The notes under the pieces: model-generated
Told to the model about the DNA's origin: nothing
The model's input: only the letters and a program-made list of their open reading frames with translations
Databases searched by the model: none
Assembly (NCBI GenBank): GCA_965225715.1
Contig: CBDDBK010000002.1
Location: forward strand, 930,001 to 994,000
Source: CBDDBK01 sp965225715
GTDB taxonomy: Bacteria; Bacteroidota; Bacteroidia; Cytophagales; Flammeovirgaceae
Direction: 5' to 3'
Length of the DNA stretch: 64,000 nt
Program-made: the position numbers and the translations under genes
In this document: positions 18,323 to 27,592 of the stretch, piece by piece
How positions within the stretch are numbered: the first letter of the stretch is position 1
How the letters are laid out: each line of letters starts with the position of its first letter

Positions 18323-19936
18323 TTATATATACTTTCTATCTATAGCTGCTTGAATAAGGGCTCTAAAAAGGGGATGAGGTGCTTCGACTCGGCTTTTAAA
18401 TTCAGGGTGATATTGAGTACAAATATAAAATGGGTGATTCGTGAGTTCCATAATTTCAACTAATTCTGTTTCAGGGTTTCTGCCAGATGCTTTAAATCCA
18501 CTTTTCTCGAACTGCTCTAAATAATCGTTATTAAATTCATAACGATGACGATGACGTTCTTTAATATTGGTTTTTTGATAAATTTTAAAAGCTAAAGAAT
18601 CCGGTTTTATTATACATTTATAAGCCCCAAGTCGCATTGTGCCGCCTTTTTTAGTAATTTTTTTTTGGGATTCAAGAATATGGATAACAGGGTTTTCAGG
18701 ATTTTTTTTCATTTCAGAAGAATAAACATCTCTGAGATTCAGAACATGGCGTCCATATTCAATAACAGCACATTGTAAGCCTAAACAAATACCTAAAAAA
18801 GGTATTTTTCTTTCTCTTAAGTAACGGGCTGCCTTAATCTTTCCTTCTATACCTCTATCTCCAAAGCCTGGTGCTATAATAACAGCTTGAAATTTTTCCA
18901 AAATTTGTTCAGAACTATTTTTTTCTAATTCTTCCGAAGAAATTAAGGTTAAATTAACTTTACATTCAATAGAAGCACCTGCCTGAATTAAGGCTTCTAT
19001 AATAGATTTGTAGGAATCAGGCAGTTTTACATACTTTCCAACAAGAGCGATGTCTATTTCATAGATTGGATTTTTTAGTTTTCCTAAAAAATCTTTCCAT
19101 TTTTTTAGATTTAATTCTACTATTTTAGATAGATTCAGACTATCTAAAACAATATTATCTAACTGTTCTTTTCGCATCAAAATAGGAACGTCATAAATTG
19201 TATCGGCATCGACAGAAGAAATAACTTTGTGAATAGGAACGTTACAAAACAAAGAAATTTTTGATTTTACGTCGAGAGGTAAACTATACTCCGAGCGACA
19301 AACAATTATATTAGGATTAATACCAGCTCCGGAAAGAAAACGGATAGAGTGTTGAGTTGGCTTAGTTTTAAGCTCTTGAGTAGCTTTTAAATAAGGTATT
19401 AAAGTAAGATGAATCACTAAGAAATTTTCTTGTCCAATTTCCCATTGTACTTGTCTAATAGCTTCTATAAAAGGTAATGATTCTATATCTCCAATAGAGC
19501 CTCCAATTTCAGTAATAATAATATCATACTGTTTTTTTTTACCTATCTTATAGATATGAGATTTGATTTGGTCAGTAATATGAGGAATAACTTGGACAGT
19601 TTTACCCAAATATTTACCTTCTCGTTCTTTACTAATAACTTCGTGATATATTTGACCTGTAGTAACATTATTATCTTTAGAAAGCGAGATATTTAAAAAG
19701 CGTTCATAGTGTCCCAAATCTAAATCTGTTTCAGCACCGTCATCAGTTACATAACATTCACCATGTTCGTAAGGATTCATTGTGCCCGGGTCTATATTGA
19801 TATAGGGGTCAAATTTTTGGATACTAACCTTGTAGTTATGAGCTTGTAAAAGTTTTGCTAAAGAGGCAGCTAAAATACCCTTTCCCAAGGATGATGCTAC
19901 ACCCCCTGTAACAAAAATATATTTAACTTTTTTCAT
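18323..19936 (-). CDS. pyrG: CTP synthase
   Basis: Makes CTP from UTP, ATP and glutamine. The ATG at 19936 gives 537 residues beginning MKKVKYIFVTGGVASSLGKG; a TTG at 19948 would add four residues, but the ATG fits the family. The N-terminal synthetase domain shows the P-loop (GGVASSLGKGI), QKFDPYINIDPGTMNP and the metal-binding EHGECYVTDDG segment. The C-terminal class I glutamine amidotransferase domain has the nucleophile Cys (about 383) in FLGICLGLQCA and the His-Glu pair in QYHPEFKSR. The gene is intact and full length. It stands alone on the minus strand with no clear terminator. Confidence 0.96.
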   Translation of the reverse strand: MKKVKYIFVTGGVASSLGKGILAASLAKLLQAHNYKVSIQKFDPYINIDPGTMNPYEHGECYVTDDGAETDLDLGHYERFLNISLSKDNNVTTGQIYHEVISKEREGKYLGKTVQVIPHITDQIKSHIYKIGKKKQYDIIITEIGGSIGDIESLPFIEAIRQVQWEIGQENFLVIHLTLIPYLKATQELKTKPTQHSIRFLSGAGINPNIIVCRSEYSLPLDVKSKISLFCNVPIHKVISSVDADTIYDVPILMRKEQLDNIVLDSLNLSKIVELNLKKWKDFLGKLKNPIYEIDIALVGKYVKLPDSYKSIIEALIQAGASIECKVNLTLISSEELEKNSSEQILEKFQAVIIAPGFGDRGIEGKIKAARYLRERKIPFLGICLGLQCAVIEYGRHVLNLRDVYSSEMKKNPENPVIHILESQKKITKKGGTMRLGAYKCIIKPDSLAFKIYQKTNIKERHRHRYEFNNDYLEQFEKSGFKASGRNPETELVEIMELTNHPFYICTQYHPEFKSRVEAPHPLFRALIQAAIDRKYI

Positions 19937-20151
19937 ATTGTCAACCAAAAGGTATCAAAAATTTTATAAAATAAGATCCAAATAAATTAAAATATTAAAA
20001 CATAAAACTCATATATACAATATTGGGGAAGTCTGAGTTTTTCTATAATTAATAGTCTAATAAATGTTGTAATAAATTGATTCTAAAAACCAAAAGACAA
20101 ATATAACTCTTAATTGTTTCAAAATTAAAAGTGTTTTTTAATCATAAATTG

Positions 20152-20376
20152 TTAAGTTTCATAAGGTTGTTGTGTGCTTACAGCTTGTTTAATTTTCAAA
20201 TTTAGTATTTTAGTTCTAAATTCATCAGGTTTCAGTTTAAAAATGGTCTTATCTAATTCAAACCATTTTTCAACCGCATTAAAAGGGGTTTTTACATTGA
20301 GTTCTCGTCTAAGGAAGCAAGCAAAAATAACTTGGGGTCTTTTTAAAAAATTTATGTCTGACCTCATCGTTGTCAA
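20152..20376 (-). pseudogene. Possible integrase-core transposase C-terminal fragment
   Basis: 74 residues. The segment ELNVKTPFNAVEKWFELDKT followed by KLKPDEFRTKIL resembles the extreme C-terminus of integrase-core (rve) transposases of IS481/IS3-like elements, where a phrase of the type KTPYEAIEKWY is common. The upstream part shows no catalytic residues, so at most a 3' scrap remains. The assignment rests on pattern memory and is uncertain. Confidence 0.35.
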
Positions 20377-20649
20377 AGTACCTATATATCTTGATATACA
20401 GGTATTTTGAAGATTTTCATGGTGAATGGAATTATATTATTTTACCAAATTTAAGGGATTTTATTTTTGCTTATAGCCTTAGGGTTAAAAAAAATCTAAA
20501 ATGGCTGAAAAATGACAGTTTTTTAGGTAAAAATACTATGGCTATCAACAATACTACTTTTCGAAAATCATGTTAAGCAATTTCGTTAGAAAAGCAAAAA
20601 AAATAAAGACCTTTTTTAAACACATTAAACCTTGAGGGTTTTCCTAACA

Positions 20650-20680
20650 AACCTCGCAGGTTTTTAAAACCTACGAGGTT
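20650..20680. repeat. Palindrome AACCTCG..AGGTT near kelch gene 3' end
   Basis: A 31-bp near-perfect palindrome with arms AACCTCGCAGGTTTT and AAAACCTACGAGGTT. The same motif family occurs inside the MITE at 36131-36286 (36176-36206). Such palindromes are widespread in intergenic DNA of Bacteroidota. Lying just beyond the 3' end of the kelch gene, it may also act as its terminator. Confidence 0.6.
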
Positions 20681-20694
20681 TCCTCTCCCCCCTC

Positions 20695-20876
20695 TTACTC
20701 CCCATAATACCAAACGTCATTTAAGTTATTACTACCGTCATATCCCCCTATCACCCAAAGTTTATTATCAAAAACTACGGAAGTGTGAAAACCTCTTTCT
20801 GTCCAATCTGCGGAAGCGTCGACCTGTGTCCACGTGCTACCATCTGAGGAAGACCAAATGTCATTTTCATAGTTAG
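20695..20876 (-). pseudogene. Frameshifted last kelch repeat of the lipoprotein gene
   Basis: Read in the frame next to that of the 20775-22643 gene, this stretch gives NYENDIWSSSDGSTWTQ, then VDASADWTERGFHTSVVFDN and KLWVIGGYDGSNNLNDVW, ending YYGE at the TAA at 20695-20697. It is a perfect continuation of the repeat series, so the original protein ended here. The frame change lies at about 20876-20882 (AATAGGCTAAC) and equals loss of one base or gain of two. Confidence 0.75.
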
Positions 20877-22643
20877 CCTATTACTACCAAATCCGCCCAT
20901 CACCCAAATTTTATTATCAAAAACCACGGAAGTTGGCGTCCATCTTCCTAACCAGCCAGCAGAAGCAATGGTTTTAGTTTGAGTCCAAGCACCACCATTG
21001 TAAGAAGACCAAACATCATCTGCATAAGTTATTGCAGTCCGCCCTGTTCCTATTAATATTCTACCACCCATTATCCAAATTTTATTATCAAAAACTACCG
21101 AAGTGTGAACTTCTCTTCCTGTCCAGTCGGCTGAAGTATTAACCTGTGTCCAAGTACTGCCATTTGAAGATGACCAGACATCATTTAATATGTTACCATC
21201 ATATCCCCCCATTACCCAAATTTTATTATCAAAAACCACGGAAGTGTGATTACTTCTCTCTGTCCAGTCGGCTGAAGCGTCTACCTGTGTCCAGCTGCTG
21301 CCGTTTGAAGACGACCAAACGTCATTTCTACAGTTAACATCATTTCCGCCCATGACCCAAATTTTATTATCAAAAACCACGGAAGTGTGATTACTTCTCT
21401 CTGTCCAATCCGCTGAGGCGTCCACCTGTGTCCAAGTACTGCCGTTTGAAGATGACCAAACGTCATTTCTACTGCTACCATCCCATCCACCCATTACCCA
21501 GATTTTATTATCAAAAACTACGGAAGTATGAATCGTTCTTGCTGTCCAAGCTGCGGAAGCAGTGGCTTGAGTCCAACGGGGATCCCATACATTTATAACA
21601 TTAATGCTCAAAATCTCATCAATAATTATTTCGCTATCTCTTGCCCTCACCCGTATTGAATAGCTATTTTTGGTTTCGTAATCAAAGGCAGCCGCGGCTT
21701 TTAAGCGATTGCCTTCTATGCTAAAATGGCTGTTGTCGGTATCACCCGTGCCAAAAACCAAGCTATAAGTATGGGTGTCCACTTCATCATCGTCTTCTAC
21801 GCTCAAGATGCCTATTTCTGTACCAACGGGTTCATTTTCTGAAATATTGGCATTGTTAATCAAAACTCTGGAGTTATTCATAGAGCCATCTCCGGGCGTA
21901 CTAAAACTTACCTCATTACTGTAACTTGTTCCTGAACTGTTGATAGCATAAGCCCGAATGTAATAGCTTGTATTGGCATTCAAATTAGTCAAAGGACTTG
22001 AAAACTTGCCTGTTTCGGTTTTCTCTCCGAGGCTACTTTTCGATATGCTCCCATCGCTGAGGTCTGGATTGGGAGACGTATGCCAAACGTGTCCGTGCTG
22101 GCTGATGTTTCCCGAGCCAAGATTATCTATCAAGGCTTTGGCGACCACATTAGCCGAGCCTAAACCGGAGATGTCATTGCTGGACATACTCAACGCAGGT
22201 GGCGAAGGTTTTTGCACTTTCACAGTTACATTTTTAGCCCCGCCTTCCAAAGCTGATCCATCATCGGCAGCTGCGGTCACCTGAATAGACCCCGTATTAT
22301 CGCCGGGCGAAAGACGGTCTCGGTCTATAGTTACGGTGATTTGGCTTTCACCAGTCCCCGTAATTTTGCCCGTCGTATTTTGAAAATTGACGATCCAATC
22401 CACTGATTCGGATACCGTCCAAGTGAGATTCTGTTGCCCCGTATTTTTAATGGCAAAAGCCAAGCTATTGTTATTTTCGCCAAAGTCCAATTCGGCAGGG
22501 GCTATTTCCAAGCGGGCGGGTGATAACACCGCATCATCTTCGCAATTTAACGCGGTGGTCAATAGCAGTAAAACCACACCAAAAGCAAAACCAAAGTGTT
22601 TGGTTCTTTTCCAAAAAACCGGTACTATTAATATTTTTTTCAT
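20775..22643 (-). CDS. Kelch-repeat lipoprotein with cadherin-like domain
   Basis: 622 residues in this frame. Signal peptide with lipobox TALNC (Cys34). Domain order: a BACON/ASH-like beta domain (about 42-145, AELDFGENNNSLAFAIKNTG and VSESVDWI), an Fn3-like domain (about 148-250), a cadherin-like domain (about 258-350, ISENEPVGTEIGILSVEDDD and AFDYETKNSYSIRVRA), then about 47-residue kelch-like repeats with the core HTSVVFDNKIWVMGG and NDVWSSSNGSTWTQ. Four complete repeats are in frame, the fifth is cut by a frameshift, and the sixth lies in the next frame. Probably an outer-membrane, surface-facing binding protein. The N-terminal half is visibly richer in G+C than its neighbours, which suggests acquisition by transfer. 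Start codon ATG at 22643; the divergent XRE gene starts 108 bp away. Confidence 0.8.
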   Translation of the reverse strand: MKKILIVPVFWKRTKHFGFAFGVVLLLLTTALNCEDDAVLSPARLEIAPAELDFGENNNSLAFAIKNTGQQNLTWTVSESVDWIVNFQNTTGKITGTGESQITVTIDRDRLSPGDNTGSIQVTAAADDGSALEGGAKNVTVKVQKPSPPALSMSSNDISGLGSANVVAKALIDNLGSGNISQHGHVWHTSPNPDLSDGSISKSSLGEKTETGKFSSPLTNLNANTSYYIRAYAINSSGTSYSNEVSFSTPGDGSMNNSRVLINNANISENEPVGTEIGILSVEDDDEVDTHTYSLVFGTGDTDNSHFSIEGNRLKAAAAFDYETKNSYSIRVRARDSEIIIDEILSINVINVWDPRWTQATASAAWTARTIHTSVVFDNKIWVMGGWDGSSRNDVWSSSNGSTWTQVDASADWTERSNHTSVVFDNKIWVMGGNDVNCRNDVWSSSNGSSWTQVDASADWTERSNHTSVVFDNKIWVMGGYDGNILNDVWSSSNGSTWTQVNTSADWTGREVHTSVVFDNKIWIMGGRILIGTGRTAITYADDVWSSYNGGAWTQTKTIASAGWLGRWTPTSVVFDNKIWVMGGFGSNRLTMKMTFGLPQMVARGHRSTLPQIGQKEVFTLP

Positions 22644-22751
22644 TTTAAGTCTATAAATTTATGTAGAAAAACAATTACTTTTGTTATAGTGGCAAATTTC
22701 TATAAGTTTTTAGTATAAAATAGTATATATCGGTGTAATATTTCCAAAATT

Positions 22752-23174
22752 ATGAATAATATATTAGAGAATGTCGGGCATAAAATTAAGAAATTACGGG
22801 AGTTTAAAGATTTGAGTCAGGGCTATATTGCTCAAGAATTGGGGGTTTCGCAAGCCCAATACAGCCGCTTGGAAAAAGGAGAAAGCAAGCTCAAAGAAGA
22901 ACAATTGGAAAAAATAGCTAAAATACTGAAAACCACTGTAAAAGAAATTCAAGACTTTGAATTTTATGGCGATAAATTGCCAACTTTTAATCATAGTGGA
23001 AGCGGAGATGCTTGTTCCTTTAATAAGAACGTAAACTACTACCAGATTGATCCAAGTTTGGATAAGTTATACAAAGAGCATATCGCCTTATTAAAAGAGG
23101 CTTTAAAAACGAAAGATGAAGCCATTGAGGATTTAAAAAAAGAAAATGAAAAATTGAGAATGAAGGATAAATGA
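22752..23174 (+). CDS. XRE-family helix-turn-helix regulator
   Basis: 140 residues. A helix-turn-helix of the HTH_3 type fills residues 5-65: IKKLREFKDLSQGYIAQELG, VSQAQYSRLEKGESKL and EQLEKIAKIL. The C-terminal part is charged and ends in a coiled coil (about 110-140). It therefore probably dimerises and binds operator DNA. A TACTTTTG element at 22676-22683 could be the -7 box of its own promoter. It is divergent from the kelch lipoprotein and precedes the predicted nuclease gene at 23352, so either could be its target. The target is not known. Confidence 0.8.
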   Translation: MNNILENVGHKIKKLREFKDLSQGYIAQELGVSQAQYSRLEKGESKLKEEQLEKIAKILKTTVKEIQDFEFYGDKLPTFNHSGSGDACSFNKNVNYYQIDPSLDKLYKEHIALLKEALKTKDEAIEDLKKENEKLRMKDK

Positions 23175-23253
23175 AAATACAACAAATCTATTTTTATTTT
23201 AGAAAATATCATTTTCGTAACCAATGAGTTAAAACTTTTATAAATTCTTTTTT
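23173..23253 (+). repeat. 81-bp direct repeat, left copy
   Basis: Matches 23966-24047 with only a few differences over 81 bp, including the identical core CGTAACCAATGAGTTAAAAC and a T-rich end. The pair encloses the predicted PD-(D/E)XK gene. It is also a member of the wider family of roughly 80-bp intergenic repeats at 37803-37890, 40322-40405 (inverted), 47641-47724 and 62231-62330. Confidence 0.8.
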
Positions 23254-23351
23254 CAAGTGATATAGTTGCACTAAAAAACGTAAAAAAATAAATATTTTAG
23301 AAACCCTTTTCAATGTTTACTATAATTTAAACATCTTAAATCCAAATTATT

Positions 23352-23960
23352 ATGACAGATCAAGAATTAAAAGATTTAGCTGTCGCAAATCTTGTAGCCA
23401 TCAAAGAATTACGAGAGTTTCAAAAAGAGACTATTAAAGAAAGGAAAGAAACAGATAGGCTAATAAAAGAAACTGCTAAAGAAATGGAAGCAACAGACCG
23501 GCAAATGAAAGCCGTTGCTCAAAAGTTAGATACACTTGGCACTCGATATGGGAATTTATCTAATAATATCGGTTCAGTTGCCGAAAACTTCTTTTTTTCG
23601 GGATTGGAAGCTAGCAAACAAATTGCTTCCATACCTTTAGGCAAAATAGATCGAAATGTTAAGTGTTGGAATAATGAGTATGATATTGTGGGAGTCAATG
23701 GAGAATCTGTAGTGTTGGTATCGGTCAAGCATATTTTTAGAAAATATCAAGTTGAAAAATTTATAGCCAAAGAGTTAAAACAGTTTGTCAAAGATTTTCC
23801 AAGATATAAAAAACATAAAATTTATGGTGCTGTGGCAGGTATGGATATTGAAAAAGAGGCTGTAGAAGAAGCTATAAAATCAGGGGTTTTTGTGTTAACG
23901 CAAGCAGGGAAAAATATAAAAGTTTTAAACGCCAAAACCTTTAAACCTAAAGCCATATAA
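23352..23960 (+). CDS. Predicted PD-(D/E)XK-fold protein (DUF3782-like)
   Basis: 202 residues. The N-terminal 65 residues form a long charged coiled coil (KETIKERKETDRLIKETAKE). The C-terminal part has the layout of DUF3782-type proteins in the PD-(D/E)XK nuclease superfamily: GSVAENFFFSGLE (helix with Glu), then NEYDIVGVNGESVVLVSVKH, where the Asp and the V-K pair sit at the nuclease core, although the usual E-x-K is V-x-V-K here, so activity is doubtful. YGAVAGMDIEKEAVEEAIKS and VFVLTQAGKNIKVLN close the fold. Bracketed by 81-bp direct repeats and next to an XRE regulator, so possibly a small mobile cassette. Function unknown. Confidence 0.65.
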   Translation: MTDQELKDLAVANLVAIKELREFQKETIKERKETDRLIKETAKEMEATDRQMKAVAQKLDTLGTRYGNLSNNIGSVAENFFFSGLEASKQIASIPLGKIDRNVKCWNNEYDIVGVNGESVVLVSVKHIFRKYQVEKFIAKELKQFVKDFPRYKKHKIYGAVAGMDIEKEAVEEAIKSGVFVLTQAGKNIKVLNAKTFKPKAI

Positions 23961-23965
23961 GTTTG

Positions 23966-24047
23966 GAAAATACAACAAATATGTTTTTATTTTAGAAAAT
24001 ATTATTTTCGTAACCAATGAGTTAAAACTTTTATAAATTCTTTTTTT
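23966..24047 (+). repeat. 81-bp direct repeat, right copy
   Basis: Second copy of the 23173-23253 repeat, beginning 5 bp after the stop codon of the predicted nuclease gene and running up to the left boundary of the IS1-like remnant. Confidence 0.8.
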
Positions 24048-24692
24048 GGTAATGCCGTCATGGTGGACTTTTTATTTTATAATCATGAATGATCATTTAG
24101 ATAGCAAAAGCAACAGCCTAAAATATGTGGGTGGTGTTATACAAAATATGATGGCAAATTTTATAGATAACCATTATTAGTATAAAAGAAAGCTAATATC
24201 TGACTTTACGATGATTAGACATCTTTTTAAAAAAACAACAGGTCTGATGAACTAAACAGCTGATTCGATGATACAGACAACAATTATTACCTTCTATATC
24301 CTTTGTAAAATAGTTGCCTATCAAATGTGCTTAGAATCTTCAAAGCCCCCTTTGAACGCCTCCCATTTGTTATCCCTACAAACTCGTTTGAAATAAATAC
24401 CCAAAACCTTTGCAACTATACTATAAATGCTCTACTGTTTTCTTATCATGCTTGCCCCAAGTCCAAGAAACAATCTCACCTGTCTAACGATAATACGCAT
24501 AAAGCAAGTAATATTTCCACCCTTTCTTTTTTTTACATAAGACCAAAGCTCATCAACTTATAGGCTATCATAAAAATTTGGTTATCAATTTATTAAAATT
24601 ATTTAATTCAACTTTTAAGTAAAATAAATATAGCTCTAAATGTCTCAATATCAAAAATATTTTCTTAAATTATATTTTACTACAACACTACC
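24048..24692 (-). mobile_element. IS1-like element remnant
   Basis: The right boundary is set by TACAACACTACC (24681-24692), i.e. GGTAGTGTTGTA on the minus strand, an IS1-type terminus; GGTAATGCCGTCATGG at 24048 could be the opposite end. The coding part is at 24190-24560. The 60 bp inside the right end (24634-24692) recur at 30243-30307, which marks a second, lone end of the same element there. Confidence 0.6.
24190..24560 (-). pseudogene. IS1 InsB-type transposase, decayed
   Basis: Translating the minus strand in shifting frames gives VDELWSYVKKR, KGWKYYLLYAYYR, TGEIVSWTWGKHDKKT, then YFTKDIEGNNCCLYHRISCL and TCCFFKKMSNHRKV. These match, in order, the IS1 transposase pattern (DEMWSFV, W.Y.LD..TGE....GKR, then YT..IE..N..LR.R....R...FSK....H). 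At least five stops and several frameshifts are present. It is dead. Confidence 0.72.
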
Positions 24693-24693
24693 G

Positions 24694-26832
24694 TTATTTT
24701 AAATAATTATACCTTTCATCAAAATAAAGCATTTGCTCTACAAAATTGTCAGGGATTAAAATCTTGACATCTATAATTTCTCCATTTTCTTCAACAGCCT
24801 CCAATTGAGGTTGTATAAATCCATAATAAGGCGAAGTTTCCAAATTTTCATATCGTGCTAAGACTTCTTTATGTAAAGCTGTATCTACTTGTACACCATA
24901 ATTTTCAATTAAGGACTTGGCACCTTCAAAATCACCTTCTGATTTAATCGTTTGAATCATATTTAAAAGTTTTCCAAATAAAACTCTTACCTTTTGATAA
25001 TCCTTAATAACAAAATAAGTTTTGCCATTTTCTTGTATTTTTTTAATAGATTCATCGGCTTGGGCTTTTTCAAAAACCCATTGAGCAATAAATTGGCGAT
25101 TCCTCATGTGATCTTCTTCTATAAGTTGTCCAAGTTCTAATCGCCTCAGCTGTAGCATTAATCCATTTCGAATATATTGATCATATGCCGTTTTTCCAAC
25201 ATCTAAAGTCGTCATAACACCAATATCTATTAATTTCTGATCCAATAAATAGTATAAGGCAATTAAATCGGCACGTGCTTCTTCCATAGTGCTGGCATAA
25301 TTTTTAAGTGTGATCGCAGGTTCTTGAACCCCATCTTTTAATTTTCCTGAAGCATGTCCAATAACTTCATGCATATCAGTATGTAATTTTCCAGCTAAAA
25401 CAGCATGGGTTAAATAACGTTCTTTTTCTTCTTTAGAATAAGCAAATTCATTGATACTACTACCTCCACTAGCCTGTGTATAAGCATTTTTAATATTATC
25501 TAAAGAAACTGATTTTGAACCGTGAGTTGATCGTATCCAATTAGAGTTTGGTAAATTTACACCTATTGGCGTCGAAGGAGATGAAGCACCTGTTTCCATA
25601 ACCACAGTAATAACTTTAGCAGAAATACCTTTCACTTCTGATTTCTTATAAGCATCTGGAATAGATGAATTTTTTTCAAACCATTGAGCTTCAGCTGATA
25701 TTTTATTAATACGTTCTGAAGCTTCTAAGTCTGTAATTTGTAAAATACCTTCGTAATACCCTTTATAACCCAAAGGATCTGCATAAACTTCTATAAAACC
25801 ATTAATGTAATCTATGTAAGTTTCATTATCTTCTACCCAGACAATATTATAGTTATCCCAAGTTGTTAAATCTCCTGTGCGATAAAAACTAATTAAAAGT
25901 TCAAAACCTTCTTTTTGTTTAGGATTTGTTGCCACAGTAGTTGCTTTTTCAAGCCAAAATATCACTTGTTCTAAAGCTTTTGAATATAAACCGGGCAAGC
26001 CACTTGGATGATAATCTTTACCTACGCACCACACCAGCTCAATAATATCACCGGTCTCTGGTTGTTTATCACTTGTTCCATCAGCAAAACGATAAGCATG
26101 TTTAATTTCACTGCTTACCTTAACCAATTTTCCGTTTAAACCAAAAAGAGGTGGGTTAGGTTTGGAACCATGTTGATTTAAAGCAACTTTATAAAAATCT
26201 TCAGCTTCTTTTTGGCTAACAGCTTCATAATAGTTAGTTGCTGAAGTTTTTAATAAATCTAGCCCTGCTGTTTTATTTACCCTTTTATTATCAATATCTG
26301 GAGAAAAAATAGGTATTTCTAATAAAGTAAATAAGTCATCTATAGTTTGATTTTCTTGGAGTGGAAAAGTAGCATCGTCTGTATTTTTAAGCAAATACTT
26401 AAAATAATCAGGTGTAAATTCAGGTAATATTTTTGTCTCTGCATAATGGTGGTGAATTCCGTTAGAAAACCAAAAACGTTTAGTATATGTCATAAAGGTT
26501 TCCCATTCAGGTGTATTTTTATCGCCTGAATAATGTTTAATTATTTCATCTAAGACTTTCCTAATCAATAAATTATGTTTATAATTTTGATCGTAATATA
26601 TATCCCTTCCACTCATAAAAGCTTGGGATAGATAATACAATAGTTTTTTTTGTTTTAAATCAAGTTTATCAAACCCTGGTACTTCATATTTCAGAATTCC
26701 AATATCAGCAAACCTATCTAAAACATGGTTGTTTTTAAGAGGTGTATTTAAAGAAGAATCATTTTTATTTTTACAATAAAATCCTAAAAACAAAAAAGTT
26801 ATAATGAGTAAATAGTTAATATATTTTTTCAT
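24694..26832 (-). CDS. M49-family (dipeptidyl peptidase III-like) lipoprotein
   Basis: 712 residues. Signal peptide with lipobox LGFYC (Cys20), so it is membrane-anchored on the periplasmic or surface side. The M49 zinc motif HEVIGH (about 487-492, the six-residue HExxGH characteristic of this family) and the downstream EEARAD (about 512-517, third zinc ligand) are both present. Family enzymes remove dipeptides from the N-terminus of short peptides. Typical members are 650-750 residues, so it is full length. It stands alone; the next gene on the strand (26900) lies upstream across a 67-bp gap. Together with the M28 and M61 peptidases in this window it suggests a peptide-feeding lifestyle. Confidence 0.9.
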   Translation of the reverse strand: MKKYINYLLIITFLFLGFYCKNKNDSSLNTPLKNNHVLDRFADIGILKYEVPGFDKLDLKQKKLLYYLSQAFMSGRDIYYDQNYKHNLLIRKVLDEIIKHYSGDKNTPEWETFMTYTKRFWFSNGIHHHYAETKILPEFTPDYFKYLLKNTDDATFPLQENQTIDDLFTLLEIPIFSPDIDNKRVNKTAGLDLLKTSATNYYEAVSQKEAEDFYKVALNQHGSKPNPPLFGLNGKLVKVSSEIKHAYRFADGTSDKQPETGDIIELVWCVGKDYHPSGLPGLYSKALEQVIFWLEKATTVATNPKQKEGFELLISFYRTGDLTTWDNYNIVWVEDNETYIDYINGFIEVYADPLGYKGYYEGILQITDLEASERINKISAEAQWFEKNSSIPDAYKKSEVKGISAKVITVVMETGASSPSTPIGVNLPNSNWIRSTHGSKSVSLDNIKNAYTQASGGSSINEFAYSKEEKERYLTHAVLAGKLHTDMHEVIGHASGKLKDGVQEPAITLKNYASTMEEARADLIALYYLLDQKLIDIGVMTTLDVGKTAYDQYIRNGLMLQLRRLELGQLIEEDHMRNRQFIAQWVFEKAQADESIKKIQENGKTYFVIKDYQKVRVLFGKLLNMIQTIKSEGDFEGAKSLIENYGVQVDTALHKEVLARYENLETSPYYGFIQPQLEAVEENGEIIDVKILIPDNFVEQMLYFDERYNYLK

Positions 26833-26899
26833 AAGATTGATTTATTTAGTTAAAAAATAGTTTAAAGTCATAAAAAAAGATAAATAAGATTATACAAGT

Positions 26900-27592
26900 T
26901 TAGCTATTAATACTTATAAATTGTTCTATATCAGAGGTTTTTCCTAAAACAACTAAAATATCTGTTGGTTGGATAATAGTATTTACATCAATTTGGGGTA
27001 AAATATGACGAACTTCTATCCTTTCTTGTTCAACAATTTCTTCATAGACTCGTTTCACAGCAATAAGTTTAATAGAATAAGTAGATTGAAATTCAGATTG
27101 GGCAACAGTCCGATAAGCTATTTTAAGAGGTACTTGAATTTCAACAATAATATGGTTGTCGGTTAAATGAAGAATACCTTGGAAAGTCGGGTTCATTAAG
27201 TTTTCAGCTATATTTTTACTAATTTCTTCTTCCAAGGAAATAATTTCTTGAACACCTAATTTACTCAAAATAATTTTTTGTTCTTCAGAAACGGCTCTTG
27301 CAATAATACGTTTTATATTTATTTCTAATAAATTTACGGTAGTTAATAAAAGACTTTCCATGTTTTCTCCAATAGCCACAAATACAGAATCCATTTGCTC
27401 AATATTTTGAGAACGCAAGGCTCTAATATTAGTAGAATCTAAAGCAACAGCATAAGCTACTTCACTTTTGATAGCTTCAATTTTATCTAAACTTCTATCT
27501 ATAGCTAAAACGTCAGCCCCTCGTTTTGTTAATTCTTTAGCAACCCTCATGCCAAATTGACCTAAACCAATAACTGTTATTTTTTCAGACAT
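26900..27592 (-). CDS. ktrA: Potassium transport regulatory subunit (KtrA/TrkA type)
   Basis: 230 residues with an RCK_N Rossmann domain (about 4-130; GLGQFG nucleotide-binding loop, then AIDRS with an acidic residue ending beta-2, and VFVAIGENMESLL) and an RCK_C domain (about 140-225; VRHILPQIDVNTIIQPTDILVVLG reads as its core). Such proteins form an octameric ring under a KtrB/TrkH channel and gate K+ uptake in response to nucleotide. The channel gene would normally be adjacent on the same strand; here the flanking gene is the M49 peptidase, and the upstream neighbour at 27930 is a divergent exchanger, so the channel must be elsewhere. Confidence 0.88.
   Translation of the reverse strand: MSEKITVIGLGQFGMRVAKELTKRGADVLAIDRSLDKIEAIKSEVAYAVALDSTNIRALRSQNIEQMDSVFVAIGENMESLLLTTVNLLEINIKRIIARAVSEEQKIILSKLGVQEIISLEEEISKNIAENLMNPTFQGILHLTDNHIIVEIQVPLKIAYRTVAQSEFQSTYSIKLIAVKRVYEEIVEQERIEVRHILPQIDVNTIIQPTDILVVLGKTSDIEQFISINS

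Larger units (their letters stand above)
19949..20694. other. Spacer between pyrG and the kelch lipoprotein
   Basis: About 750 bp with no intact gene. It holds a possible transposase fragment at 20152-20376 and a palindrome at 20650-20680, described separately. Other short reading frames here have biased, low-information composition and are not supported. Confidence 0.5.

Noticed and set aside
20880..21580. Regularly spaced similar units of about 141 bp that might suggest a CRISPR array
   Set aside because: The units are coding repeats of 47 codons in frame, with no short palindromic repeat and no variable spacers.
21146..22656. Open frames on the plus strand (21146-21337, 21973-22284, 22387-22656) within the kelch gene
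   Set aside because: They are antisense to a gene with a signal peptide and clear repeat structure; their products are low-complexity.
24327..24563. 78-residue plus-strand ORF
   Set aside because: It is antisense to the IS1 InsB remnant, whose minus-strand translation matches the family in order.
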